37,937 nt of DNA, from IMG/VR virus record IMGVR_UViG_3300036985_000835, positions 1 to 37,937 of that record; one strand, given 5' to 3'. The notes below the pieces were generated by a model, which did not search any database, was not told the DNA's origin, and saw only the letters and a list, made by a program, of their open reading frames with translations. A program made the translations under genes and the position numbers. Position 1 is the stretch's first letter, and each line of letters opens with the position of its first letter. Origin of the DNA: a virus. Positions 16,119 through 24,215 of this stretch are shown piece by piece.

Positions 16119-16271
16119 TTATTTCTTTTTAGCAGTAGCTCTAATCTTCTTCTCTTGCTTAATCATTGCTTGAGTAGGTTTCTTTCCAGAACCTTTAGCA
16201 GCACGGATGTTATCCCAGAGACCTCTCTGGGAATAACTACCGTCTTTTCTTTTAAGCATTTGCTTAGCCAT
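16119..16271 (-). CDS. Very small basic protein, 50 aa (array member 3)
   Basis: A complete 50-codon frame fills a gap between two array members. It starts at 16271 (MAKQMLKRKDGSYSQRGLWD), continues with NIRAAKGSGKKPTQAMIKQE and ends in ATAKKK with a TAA stop. The W-(D/x)-N-I-R-A-x-x-GSG-x-KPT stretch looks like a short motif of small phage proteins and argues that it is coding. Its stop is two bases from the next ATG, and it uses the same Lys-tail junction as its neighbours. Function unknown. Confidence 0.65.
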   Translation of the reverse strand: MAKQMLKRKDGSYSQRGLWDNIRAAKGSGKKPTQAMIKQEKKIRATAKKK

Positions 16272-16459
16272 TATCTCATTCTTGTAGATGGCTCAGCATT
16301 TTTTGGTGCTGTGCTAGTTCCTCCTACTCTACCTTTAGCAACTGTCTGTACAGTAGCTGCTTGGTTAAGACCAACATATGTTCCTTTGCTTCCCGGAACT
16401 GTTTGCACTTGAATGCTTGCATTTGGGTTCTTAAGTTTCCCTGTTGTATAGTTTTCCAT
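16271..16459 (-). CDS. Small basic protein duplicated from the end of the 16461 gene, 62 aa (array member 2)
   Basis: The product MENYTTGKLKNPNASIQVQT... ends with PGSKGTYVGL, then GRVGGTSTAPKNAEP. The C-terminus of the neighbouring 16461 protein has NPNAKVSKQ, PGSKG and GRVGGTSKAPRTAKP in the same order. A 22-base identical stretch links the two at the DNA level, so one arose by tandem duplication. Gly/Thr/Pro-rich and probably extended. Function unknown. Confidence 0.5.
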   Translation of the reverse strand: MENYTTGKLKNPNASIQVQTVPGSKGTYVGLNQAATVQTVAKGRVGGTSTAPKNAEPSTRMR

Positions 16460-16518
16460 CTTATTTATTTTTAGGTTTTGCTGTTCTTGGAGCTTTGCTA
16501 GTTCCTCCTACTCTACCT
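16313..16518 (-). repeat. Pair of direct repeats from a tandem gene duplication
   Basis: An identical 22-base sequence lies at 16313-16334 and 16497-16518, encoding the GRVGGTS segment of both proteins in the same frame. Similarity continues less perfectly on either side. The two copies are 184 bases apart, about one small-gene length. Confidence 0.8.
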
Positions 16519-17348
16519 GTTGCACGTTTAGCTGCAGTAGCTTTAGGATTAACTTTAGGTCTAACTCCTTTAGATCCAGGTTTAGTTTGTTTAGAAACTT
16601 TAGCATTGGGATTCACCATTCCTCCTGTTTTGTACTTAGCTTTTGTAGCACCGCCTCTTTTTTGAATTGGAACTGCTGGTCTAGGTGTCATGGTTATTCT
16701 ATCATTTGCTACAGCTTTGCGTTTTTCTATTTCTTTCATAACAGCAGGTTTGGTAGCATCCATCTTTTTATAGTAAGCATCTATATCACTACCATACAAA
16801 TCCTTGTTATCATTATAAAACTCATTTGTAGCTTGGTGATGAAAACTATAGTTAGGATCTCTGTACTTATTTGCAACTTTGTTACCAAACACTGCTCTAT
16901 CGTCATTAGGAGCAACAAACCTTGCAGCTGGTATTGGATTTTTACTACCGTAATCTGCAACTTGTCTTGCTGCAAATTCTGGCAAAGGACCTTCCATTCT
17001 ACCAGTACCGCCTCCTGGTTGATACTTCTTAATACCTCCTGTTCTATACTTGGCAACACCACCTTTTTTCTTTACTGACTTTGGTACATTGGTAGCTTTT
17101 TCTCTAGCAGATTTAATAGTAGATTGCAACTTTAGTTTTCTTTCCTCTGAAGCTTTCTTTTCTTTTATGCGCTTAACTGCATTTTTGATCATGTTAGCTC
17201 CTGCTGCTGCCATAGCAGTTACAGGGATACCAATACCTAATGCAGGTCCAAGTTTCTTTTTACCTGACGTATCATTATACCCACCAGCTTGCGCTTTCTT
17301 CAACTTTGGCTTAGCCGTAGTCTTAGTGGTTTTTTTCATTGTTGCCAT
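16461..17348 (-). CDS. Basic protein with GG motifs and one hydrophobic segment, 295 aa (array member 1)
   Basis: The frame could open at 17381 inside the preceding gene, but the ATG at 17348 (MATMKKTTKTTAKPK) lies past that gene's stop and matches the style of the array. L-x-K-A-x-x-G is at residues 16-22 (LKKAQAG). A hydrophobic Gly/Ala segment (ALGIGIPVTAMAAAGAN) follows near 36-52, then a Lys/Glu helix. GG motifs recur (YRTGGIKKYQPGGG, KRGGATKAKYKTGG). A less basic middle (residues about 130-220) contains the repeated Asn/Tyr/Asp stretch EFYNDNKDLYGSD. The C-terminus is the source or copy of the 62-aa protein. Confidence 0.55.
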   Translation of the reverse strand: MATMKKTTKTTAKPKLKKAQAGGYNDTSGKKKLGPALGIGIPVTAMAAAGANMIKNAVKRIKEKKASEERKLKLQSTIKSAREKATNVPKSVKKKGGVAKYRTGGIKKYQPGGGTGRMEGPLPEFAARQVADYGSKNPIPAARFVAPNDDRAVFGNKVANKYRDPNYSFHHQATNEFYNDNKDLYGSDIDAYYKKMDATKPAVMKEIEKRKAVANDRITMTPRPAVPIQKRGGATKAKYKTGGMVNPNAKVSKQTKPGSKGVRPKVNPKATAAKRATGRVGGTSKAPRTAKPKNK

Positions 17349-17358
17349 TATACATAAA

Positions 17359-18378
17359 TTAAGAATTCCAAAGTTTTTCAATTTTCATATTGAGATCCTT
17401 AAGAACATCTTCATTTAAAGGGTTTCTCAAGTACTCAATAACATCAGATGTATTTCTACCTAACATTGCTCCTGACTGAGTATGATAGATATAACCATCC
17501 GGCTTATTAATAATATACTTAAAAAATATGGAATCTTTGACAATTGCTTTGATTTTTAATGTTTCCATATCTAAAGCGGCAGCATCTAGGAAACCTTTAG
17601 CAGATCTTTCCTTATTACCTTCTGAGCCTTCACCGTTGATATGTCTATCCATATTGTCATAGATAACATCATTTGGAGTATACTTTTTATATTGTACACT
17701 AGCTGTATCTACTGCCTTAGCAATGTAGAATAGCTTAGTGCTGTTCTTATCAAATAATTTCTGAAGTTCAGCAAGTGCTTTGTTACGCAACTTCTTGTAT
17801 TCAGTTCTAGCTCCTGCAGTTTCTTGAGCTTTATCTAAATAAAACTTTGGTGGAATAGCTCTTGATCTTGCTTCATCATAACTTCTTGATACAAGAGAAA
17901 ATCCTCCTGCTTCAATTGCATGAAGTTTAATTCTATCAAATGGATCTTTAAGATCTAAGAATACTGGATCATTACCACAAGACAAACTGATCTTATTCCA
18001 AAACTCCGCATTGTCTGGTCTTAGTAATTTTACTTTAGTCCAGAACTGTGGATCATCAATCTCAAGTACGTTAGCTGCCAAGTCTCTTTCTAAGTCAGCT
18101 ACCATTGTTCTAATCTCTTTAATCTTTGCTTCTCTTTCTTCAGGGCTTTTAATCAGTTTAATTTCTGGTGCAAATTCATTTAGTCCTGTGACATACTGAA
18201 TAACACCATTTCTTTCTAGACAAGCTAATTGTTCAGTATGTGTTACACCATCAAATAGTGATAGACCGTACTGTTCTAATCCCATGTTAGATACTGAATT
18301 GTCAAAATATGGTTTAACAGAGATATTACTTTGTTTAGTGTCTCTGGTTTCTACCATTGTAAAAGTTGCATTTTCCAT
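17359..18378 (-). CDS. Conserved-looking structural-module protein of unknown function, 339 aa
   Basis: The product begins MENATFTMVETRDTKQSNIS and is mixed alpha/beta with balanced charge. Residues about 78-105 form a helix with an E-x-x-x-K heptad feel, 165-210 contain a Lys/Ala-rich helix (TEYKKLRNKALAELQKLFDK) and the C-terminus has SGAMLGRNTSDVIEYLRNPL. I do not recognise a family. It follows the capsid gene across a terminator and has an unusual A/C-rich leader. Its place between capsid protein and basic array suggests a virion component. Confidence 0.5.
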   Translation of the reverse strand: MENATFTMVETRDTKQSNISVKPYFDNSVSNMGLEQYGLSLFDGVTHTEQLACLERNGVIQYVTGLNEFAPEIKLIKSPEEREAKIKEIRTMVADLERDLAANVLEIDDPQFWTKVKLLRPDNAEFWNKISLSCGNDPVFLDLKDPFDRIKLHAIEAGGFSLVSRSYDEARSRAIPPKFYLDKAQETAGARTEYKKLRNKALAELQKLFDKNSTKLFYIAKAVDTASVQYKKYTPNDVIYDNMDRHINGEGSEGNKERSAKGFLDAAALDMETLKIKAIVKDSIFFKYIINKPDGYIYHTQSGAMLGRNTSDVIEYLRNPLNEDVLKDLNMKIEKLWNS

Positions 18379-18417
18379 TTTGTTGTTGGTTTGTTGGTTT
18401 AAATTGTTGGTTTGTTA
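18379..18417 (-). promoter_or_regulatory. A/C-rich leader with three ACCAACAA copies
   Basis: On the minus strand the leader before the 339-aa gene contains ACCAACAA three times and no G from about position 18417 to the ATG. A similar leader with two ACCAACA copies precedes the 416-aa scaffold-like gene and one copy precedes the 58-aa gene at 37102. A G-free, unstructured leader may help ribosomes bind without a Shine-Dalgarno sequence. Confidence 0.45.
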
Positions 18418-18450
18418 AAACAGGGAGAGGAGGGAATTTACGCCCTCCTC
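18416..18450 (-). terminator. Terminator after the capsid gene
   Basis: A perfect eight-pair stem, GAGGAGGG with CCCTCCTC, spans 18427-18450. On the minus strand TCCCTGTTTTAAC follows, a short and delayed T-tract, so termination is probably partial. This would give more capsid transcript than downstream transcript. Confidence 0.6.
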
Positions 18451-18469
18451 TATGTTTTCTGATTATATA

Positions 18470-20086
18470 TTAGAATGATCCACCAGTAATTGGATTTCTC
18501 ATAACAATCTTAAGGACTTTAGTTGGATCCTTAACCCAGATAGCTGGCATTGTTTGAGACATCATTACACGGTATCCATTGAATTGGCCAGAAGACTGGA
18601 ACCCTTGAGTACGGCCCATGTAATCCATTGTACCATTTTGATACCACCACTTCAATTGGTTATCCCAAGACAACTTCAATAGGTAGATGTTATCATTTGT
18701 ATTATCAGTGATGTCAAAGATAATGAATGAATAAGAAGACAATGGGAAACCATCAATGATAGGGTTCTCAATATCATTCGTGTGAATGTTGTCAAATGCT
18801 GGGTTCAACACAAACTTAACGTTAGCCAAGAATGGAATAACATAAGAAGTGTAAGCAAATCCAAAATTCAAATCCATTCCTTTACCAGTGATTGCACCGA
18901 TATCAGCAGCCTGAATCAAAAGACCAGATGAGATAGCCTCACGCTTGATAGCTTCATTTACCAAACGCATACCACCCATACCAGTTTGAACAACTAGTGA
19001 ACGCTTAGGATCTGGACCTTGGAACTCAACCTTACCATTGAAGAAGTTGTAGATTTCTCCACGGAACAAATCAAGGTTAAAGTTATTCTTGTTGTAGATT
19101 CTCTTGAATGAGTTATCCAACTGTTTCCAAAGACCTACAGACAATCTGATATCATCTGGACCATCCTGGCGTACTCTACCTCCTTGTCCCCACATCAAGT
19201 AAGTCTCAATGTCAGATGCAACCTTAGAAAGGTGAGCTGCTTCCATGTTTGTCAAGAATGTTCTTGAAAGGTCTCCGTTATCAAAAGCTTTCTTTACAGA
19301 ATCTTTACCCATAACTTTAACCATATCCTCCAAAGATGTAACTGAAGGATCAAGGTTTTTGTTGAATGTTCTCCAGATCTCAGTTACAGGAACTGTACCA
19401 TCTGCATTCATTCCACCTTTAATCATCAAGTCAGCACGGCTAGAGATAGAATAGTGAACGTGAGCTTCAGCTCCCCCTACGTAGTTGTAGAATTCACGGA
19501 ATCCAGCGTTAGTAATGATGTCAGAGAATCTTTCACCATACTCACCTCTTGCAGAACCTTTACGGAAGATCTTAGTACCACTAGCAAGATACTTGTTGTC
19601 AAGATACTTGTAGTTGTCATTGTTTACCAATTGTACGGTATAGATAAATCCATCTCCAATAGGAAGGATATCATCTTGTGTTACGTACATCTCAACACCG
19701 TTGTACTTGTCATAGGTAAGGATATCACCATGACCAAACTCACGTCTGTTAAGTTTAATTTTGAATGTGTTACCATCTACACCTTTGAAGTCATTGAGTG
19801 GCTCAATATCTTCAACAACGTAAGGTAGGTCAATAGAGACCGGAGTCTGCCATTTGTACTCTCCACGAGCATTGTCTACCATGATTACATTCTTCCCTCC
19901 AAATGATGACATTTGATAAAGGGGCATTTCTACTTTTTGAGCCATTGCCCAAAGGTCTACTGGACCCAGATCCATAGGTTCTGCGTCTTTCAACATGTTT
20001 GTAAGGTGGTATGAATCTACGTGGGACGATGCATTGTATGCCGTGTCACGCAGGAATATACCATTGTTTAAAACTGGAGTTGCCAT
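18470..20086 (-). CDS. Major capsid protein (crAss-like, HK97-fold candidate)
   Basis: The 538-aa product starts MATPVLNNGIFLRDTAYNAS and is close to the roughly 500-aa size of crAss-like capsid proteins. It has no signal peptide or membrane segment. A long helical part (residues about 225-330, with DLSRTFLTNMEAAHLSKVAS) could be the spine helix, and beta-rich parts surround it; the C-terminus ends in KVLKIVMRNPITGGSF. Gene order (terminase, portal, acidic scaffold-like protein, this gene), its own terminator and an A-rich leader all support the call. The HK97 fold itself is not visible directly. Confidence 0.75.
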   Translation of the reverse strand: MATPVLNNGIFLRDTAYNASSHVDSYHLTNMLKDAEPMDLGPVDLWAMAQKVEMPLYQMSSFGGKNVIMVDNARGEYKWQTPVSIDLPYVVEDIEPLNDFKGVDGNTFKIKLNRREFGHGDILTYDKYNGVEMYVTQDDILPIGDGFIYTVQLVNNDNYKYLDNKYLASGTKIFRKGSARGEYGERFSDIITNAGFREFYNYVGGAEAHVHYSISSRADLMIKGGMNADGTVPVTEIWRTFNKNLDPSVTSLEDMVKVMGKDSVKKAFDNGDLSRTFLTNMEAAHLSKVASDIETYLMWGQGGRVRQDGPDDIRLSVGLWKQLDNSFKRIYNKNNFNLDLFRGEIYNFFNGKVEFQGPDPKRSLVVQTGMGGMRLVNEAIKREAISSGLLIQAADIGAITGKGMDLNFGFAYTSYVIPFLANVKFVLNPAFDNIHTNDIENPIIDGFPLSSYSFIIFDITDNTNDNIYLLKLSWDNQLKWWYQNGTMDYMGRTQGFQSSGQFNGYRVMMSQTMPAIWVKDPTKVLKIVMRNPITGGSF

Positions 20087-20114
20087 TTTGTATTTGTTTG
20101 TTAATTGTTACTAG

Positions 20115-21365
20115 TTAAAAGCGTCTAAATATATTGTTACCTCTTGAAAGCGTTTTTGAACTTTTTGAACCTGTTCTTGGTTTATCTTCTTCTTCATGTT
20201 GTGTAGAAGAAGTAATCTTTCTTTGTTGTTCTGTTTTAAGTGCTCTTACTGTTTTCTCAGTAGCTGCTTTACCACCTTGCTCTTGAATCTTAGCTTTGTA
20301 AGTTTCAGGAGAGGCTAATAGCCAAAGTGCTTCTGCAATAAGGTCATGTCTAGGTTCTACAAACTGATACTTCTCAAGTAAGTGCCCAAGTAAGTTAGTA
20401 GGCTTACCGGAAATTGATGGATAGTTTGGTTGAACTAATCCTGAATAAAGCATGCTTTGTAATTTCTTATCAAGCTTTACTCCACCAATTTCACCTGTAG
20501 AAAGTGTGTTATACACATTATCTGTGTAAGCTTTTGCTGCTTTTTCTTGTTGTTCTTTCTTTATTTCTTGCTCAGCTAGTTGTCTTGCAATGATTTCATC
20601 TTGCATTTTATCTAGCTTTGGTTTAAGCTGATTAGCTTTTTGCTCAAGTCTATCAAGATCTCTCCAATCTTCTATCTCAGATTCAATCTCTTCAGCTGTA
20701 CCAAATCTTGTAGCATGTAGATATTGTCTTGCAATCTCTTCTTGATCATACTCATTAGTTGGATCCAGTTGACGCATTTCTTCTACATGAGCTAAAGTTC
20801 TAAACAGACCTTTAAGATCTTGACCTCCATCTGCTACATACTTTGCAGCATACTGAAGTTCTTCTGGAAGCGCAGCAAAGAATTCTCTTGGAGTGTTTTC
20901 TCTAATTTGATTCTCACGTTCTTGGAAGTTAGCTTCAAAAAGTTCTCTAAAATCTTTTGTTGTGTATTCCTCTAAAGGCTTATCATCATCAAAACCTACT
21001 AGAGTTCCTTCTTCAATCATTTTAGATGCTAGTTCAGCAAGACCTGATTTATCAACCTTTGGTCTTCCTTTATTACCAGCATCTTCTTCTTGAGAGATTA
21101 GACCATCAAGTTCAGCAATAGTTTCTTCTACTTCTTGTTTCTCTTCTACTGTAGTTTTATTATTACTACTAGGAGAAGACGGGTTGTCAAGGAACGTGGT
21201 GTCTACATTCTCTTTTGAGAAGATAGACTTGGGTTTTTCATCTTCTTCTCCCGGTAGCATGATATTCTCAGCCCCCGGCATTCCAAAGATTTCATCAATG
21301 TTTACATCTGCTTGTGATACCGTTGTACTATTAAGCAATTGCACATCATTTTTTTCTACTGACAT
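20115..21365 (-). CDS. Acidic coiled-coil protein, probable scaffold
   Basis: The 416-aa product is acidic in its first 140 residues (GEEDEKPKSIFSKENVD, EEKQEVEETIAELDGLI) and then strongly helical, with a coiled coil at about 230-280 (LEQKANQLKPKLDKMQDEII). The last 30 residues turn basic (SSKTLSRGNNIFRRF). An acidic helical protein with a basic end, placed between portal and capsid genes, is the usual form of a phage scaffold, in which the basic end contacts the capsid protein. No protease motif was seen in it. Confidence rests on composition and position. Confidence 0.6.
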   Translation of the reverse strand: MSVEKNDVQLLNSTTVSQADVNIDEIFGMPGAENIMLPGEEDEKPKSIFSKENVDTTFLDNPSSPSSNNKTTVEEKQEVEETIAELDGLISQEEDAGNKGRPKVDKSGLAELASKMIEEGTLVGFDDDKPLEEYTTKDFRELFEANFQERENQIRENTPREFFAALPEELQYAAKYVADGGQDLKGLFRTLAHVEEMRQLDPTNEYDQEEIARQYLHATRFGTAEEIESEIEDWRDLDRLEQKANQLKPKLDKMQDEIIARQLAEQEIKKEQQEKAAKAYTDNVYNTLSTGEIGGVKLDKKLQSMLYSGLVQPNYPSISGKPTNLLGHLLEKYQFVEPRHDLIAEALWLLASPETYKAKIQEQGGKAATEKTVRALKTEQQRKITSSTQHEEEDKPRTGSKSSKTLSRGNNIFRRF

Positions 21366-21412
21366 CTGTGTTGGTTTTGTTGGTTATTAATTTAATATAA
21401 GCAAAATTGTAA
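21366..21412 (-). promoter_or_regulatory. Leader and possible promoter of the scaffold-capsid pair
   Basis: The 112-base gap 21366-21477 holds no gene. On the minus strand the part nearest the start has AACCAACAAAACCAACA just before the ATG, preceded by TACAATTTTGCTTATATT. The latter approximates TAnnTTTG with two extra bases and also contains a TTATATTAA resembling the other promoter-like motif. A promoter here would boost the scaffold and capsid genes. Confidence 0.35.
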
Positions 21413-21477
21413 AAATAAACTTATGAAATTTAAAACAGAAATATGAATTTTTGCATTATATAGCTAATGTATAACTC

Positions 21478-24210
21478 TTATTTTCCTTTGTCATATTTAT
21501 TCTTGTTTTCTCTTGCAATTTGCAGTTGTTTATCAGCAAGTTCTCTTTGTACTTGAAGCTTCTCTCTTTCTATTTGATTCTTCTCAGAGGCCAGCATATT
21601 TCTATTAGTATCTCTTTCTCTTTCCAAAGAAGTTTGATGTTGATACTGTTCAGTTGCACGGATCTCTTTCATTGAGTCTTCATAGTCAGACATCTGGTTT
21701 TCATTAGTATCTGTCATAGCACCCATACCAGCTGCTCTAATTTCAGCCACAAGAATATCACGCTGTCTATTCTTCTCAGCTTCCAGGGCATCATGATCAA
21801 GTTTAAGTTTCTCTTGTTCAGCTTGTGATTTAAGTTGTTGTTCTTGCATTTGCTGTTGAGCCTGTTGTTCTTGTTGTTTAACCTGATTAGTTTTCTCTTC
21901 AGATGTTTTAAGAACTGAGTTAAGTTCTGCAATAGAATCAGATTGAATTACTCTACCTAAGTCGTATATACTAGCTCCTGTAGTATTATTGTTTAGAGAC
22001 ATAGACTTAAGTTGTTCTAGAATAGCCCGGTGATTTGCTGTTGTACTAGCAAAGATGTTTAGATCCCGCATAAGTAAATCAGTACCATTGATCTCAAAGT
22101 TTACTCTTTCATCTGCAGTTGTCATATACTGAAGTCTAAGAGAAGGTTTAGTAGAATGATAGTACTGAGCTAAGTCTGTACGCATCTGGTGTACTCTTGG
22201 CATCAGATAATCACAGTGCTGGATAAAGTAAGTTTCTGTCTGCGCATATGAGGCAGCCACAGCCTGCTCTACTCCTGTTGCAGTTGTCTGTGCTAATTGT
22301 TGCCCCATACGCTGAGGATTCACACCAATTACTTCATATGCTTGCTGCTTGAAATAGTTGGCAAGCTGAATTCTTGACATTAATCTATTTGTTTGTTCCA
22401 GGTCTAGCTTTTGGAAATGCTGGAAGTTAAGTGCATTTTCTGTATTTGTGATAGATGTATCTAGAGGTAGCATCTGGAAATTCTTCATTGCCACATATGC
22501 TTTTGCTAGATTGTTCTTACCCCAGTCTTCACCAGCTGAGTGTCTAGGAAGTGCATTTTGATCTAAGAGGATTACAGTACCTAGTTCATCTACTAAGATA
22601 TCTGCTATCTGATTGTTCACTATGTTATATCCAATCTGGTATGGCTTCATTAAATCAATAAGCGCAGTAGACTTTGTATTCCTATCTGAGAATACAGCAC
22701 CCTCTACAGGTAGCTTACATCCGTATAGTGAGTTGTCTCCTTTAAACTGAAACTTAACAGGACCAATATGGTTTCTGTCAGCTCCAAGATAAATAGGTGA
22801 GAATCCACCAGGGTTATTCATACCCCAGAATGAAGGAATATTTGGTCCAATCTTAATACCACCCCATACTTCATTGATCCAGATCCAGTCAATGTGTTCA
22901 CCAAATACTAAGTTATCTTTTGTTTTATTCTTGAAAAGTCTAGTATCATAAACAGGATTGTCTGTTACTTTATAGTCTTCAGTAATAATCTCAGTAATTA
23001 CTTCACCGTTGTCCATTACTTTGGTAAGGTGACCTACTCTACGTTGTGACTTCCAGTATCCTGTAGTTACACGTAGTAAGTAAGCTGTACCAGCTACATT
23101 AAAGTCTTCACCCTCTGACAAGATCTGGGTAATTACATCACCTGCATCAGTGATATTACCGGCAACCATTGATGTATATTGTCTATAAGCAAGTGATGGC
23201 ATGTTGGTATTCCACTCATGTGTTTTAGTAGCATCATAGAAAGAACCATCATTCTGTTGTCCAGTAATGTTATAACCAGCTGATCTGATAGGATAGATGG
23301 CTTCTAAGGCCTCCATTTGATCTTCTGTCATCATGTACCCATACTTGTCAATTACATCAGCTACAGTAAACATATCTGTCTTACCTACCCAGTTAGCTTG
23401 AGAGATGTATCTAGCATCAGGTGACTTGTGATAAAAGCAAAGAACCGGATTCCAAAGTTCTACTTCATAATCATCTTCCATCATACGCATATGCCAGAAC
23501 TCACGGTCTGTAATAAGCATATCTCTAAAACCTCTTTCTTCAAGTTCATCAATTCTAAAACGTTCAACATCTACCTTGTGTTGGTGAGATGCCCATTGTT
23601 CTATCATGGATCTGTAATCTTTTTTAAAAAACATTTCAATCTCAGGAAGTGACTTTATGTTCTCCGGTGACATTTGTTGCTGTGCTTCTTCAGACTGTGG
23701 ATCTAAACCTTGTTTAAGAAGAGCTCCTTGAATTTTCATTTGTGCATCTGACATAAGAACTTCTTCTACAGCAGCACGTTTTTGTTCCATCATCTCATTG
23801 TAAGAGAACTCATCTACTGCCCGGTAAGTAAGTTTTGTTGACCTCTTAGCAAATTCAGCTACTAGAACATTAATAACATTAGGTATAATTGGGTAGAACT
23901 TAAGTTCAAGAGCAGAGTAATCTTCTTTTGTAAGGGTCTCTACAATGTCTCTCATCTCATTGTCCTCTTCTATGATATAGTCAGTCTTGTCTATAATACC
24001 TTTTGCAAGCTTATAGTTCTTCATGAACCTGCGGGCATTCCTACGGATTTGTTTTAAACCGTTCCACTCTAACCAGTCTAAGTTCCAAGCGGCCCATTCC
24101 TGGTCTTTATCTTTTTTAGGAATAAATTGTAAAGGTTGGGTAATACTACCCATTCTGTTATGTTGCGCTTTAGCTCCTTTTTTGAGCTGCATTGCATTAT
24201 ATATTTCCAT
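21478..24210 (-). CDS. Portal protein (crAss-like)
   Basis: The 910-aa product fits the size and plan of crAss-like portals. An N-terminal helical part (KGIIDKTDYIIEEDNEMRDI, residues about 72-91) is followed by clip and wing-like regions rich in Trp/Tyr, and a helical crown domain (residues about 610-760) with NPQRMGQQLAQTTATGVEQA. Residues about 760-905 are a Gln/Glu-rich coiled coil (QQEQQAQQQMQEQQLKSQAE), presumably inside the capsid. The stop of terL lies five bases before its start. A dodecameric ring at the packaging vertex is the known role of the family. Confidence 0.8.
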   Translation of the reverse strand: MEIYNAMQLKKGAKAQHNRMGSITQPLQFIPKKDKDQEWAAWNLDWLEWNGLKQIRRNARRFMKNYKLAKGIIDKTDYIIEEDNEMRDIVETLTKEDYSALELKFYPIIPNVINVLVAEFAKRSTKLTYRAVDEFSYNEMMEQKRAAVEEVLMSDAQMKIQGALLKQGLDPQSEEAQQQMSPENIKSLPEIEMFFKKDYRSMIEQWASHQHKVDVERFRIDELEERGFRDMLITDREFWHMRMMEDDYEVELWNPVLCFYHKSPDARYISQANWVGKTDMFTVADVIDKYGYMMTEDQMEALEAIYPIRSAGYNITGQQNDGSFYDATKTHEWNTNMPSLAYRQYTSMVAGNITDAGDVITQILSEGEDFNVAGTAYLLRVTTGYWKSQRRVGHLTKVMDNGEVITEIITEDYKVTDNPVYDTRLFKNKTKDNLVFGEHIDWIWINEVWGGIKIGPNIPSFWGMNNPGGFSPIYLGADRNHIGPVKFQFKGDNSLYGCKLPVEGAVFSDRNTKSTALIDLMKPYQIGYNIVNNQIADILVDELGTVILLDQNALPRHSAGEDWGKNNLAKAYVAMKNFQMLPLDTSITNTENALNFQHFQKLDLEQTNRLMSRIQLANYFKQQAYEVIGVNPQRMGQQLAQTTATGVEQAVAASYAQTETYFIQHCDYLMPRVHQMRTDLAQYYHSTKPSLRLQYMTTADERVNFEINGTDLLMRDLNIFASTTANHRAILEQLKSMSLNNNTTGASIYDLGRVIQSDSIAELNSVLKTSEEKTNQVKQQEQQAQQQMQEQQLKSQAEQEKLKLDHDALEAEKNRQRDILVAEIRAAGMGAMTDTNENQMSDYEDSMKEIRATEQYQHQTSLERERDTNRNMLASEKNQIEREKLQVQRELADKQLQIARENKNKYDKGK

Positions 24211-24215
24211 ACCTT

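Noticed and set aside
17349-17381. Extended N-terminus of the 295-aa array protein
   Set aside because: The first 11 codons lie largely within the preceding gene and do not share the Lys/Thr style of array N-termini.
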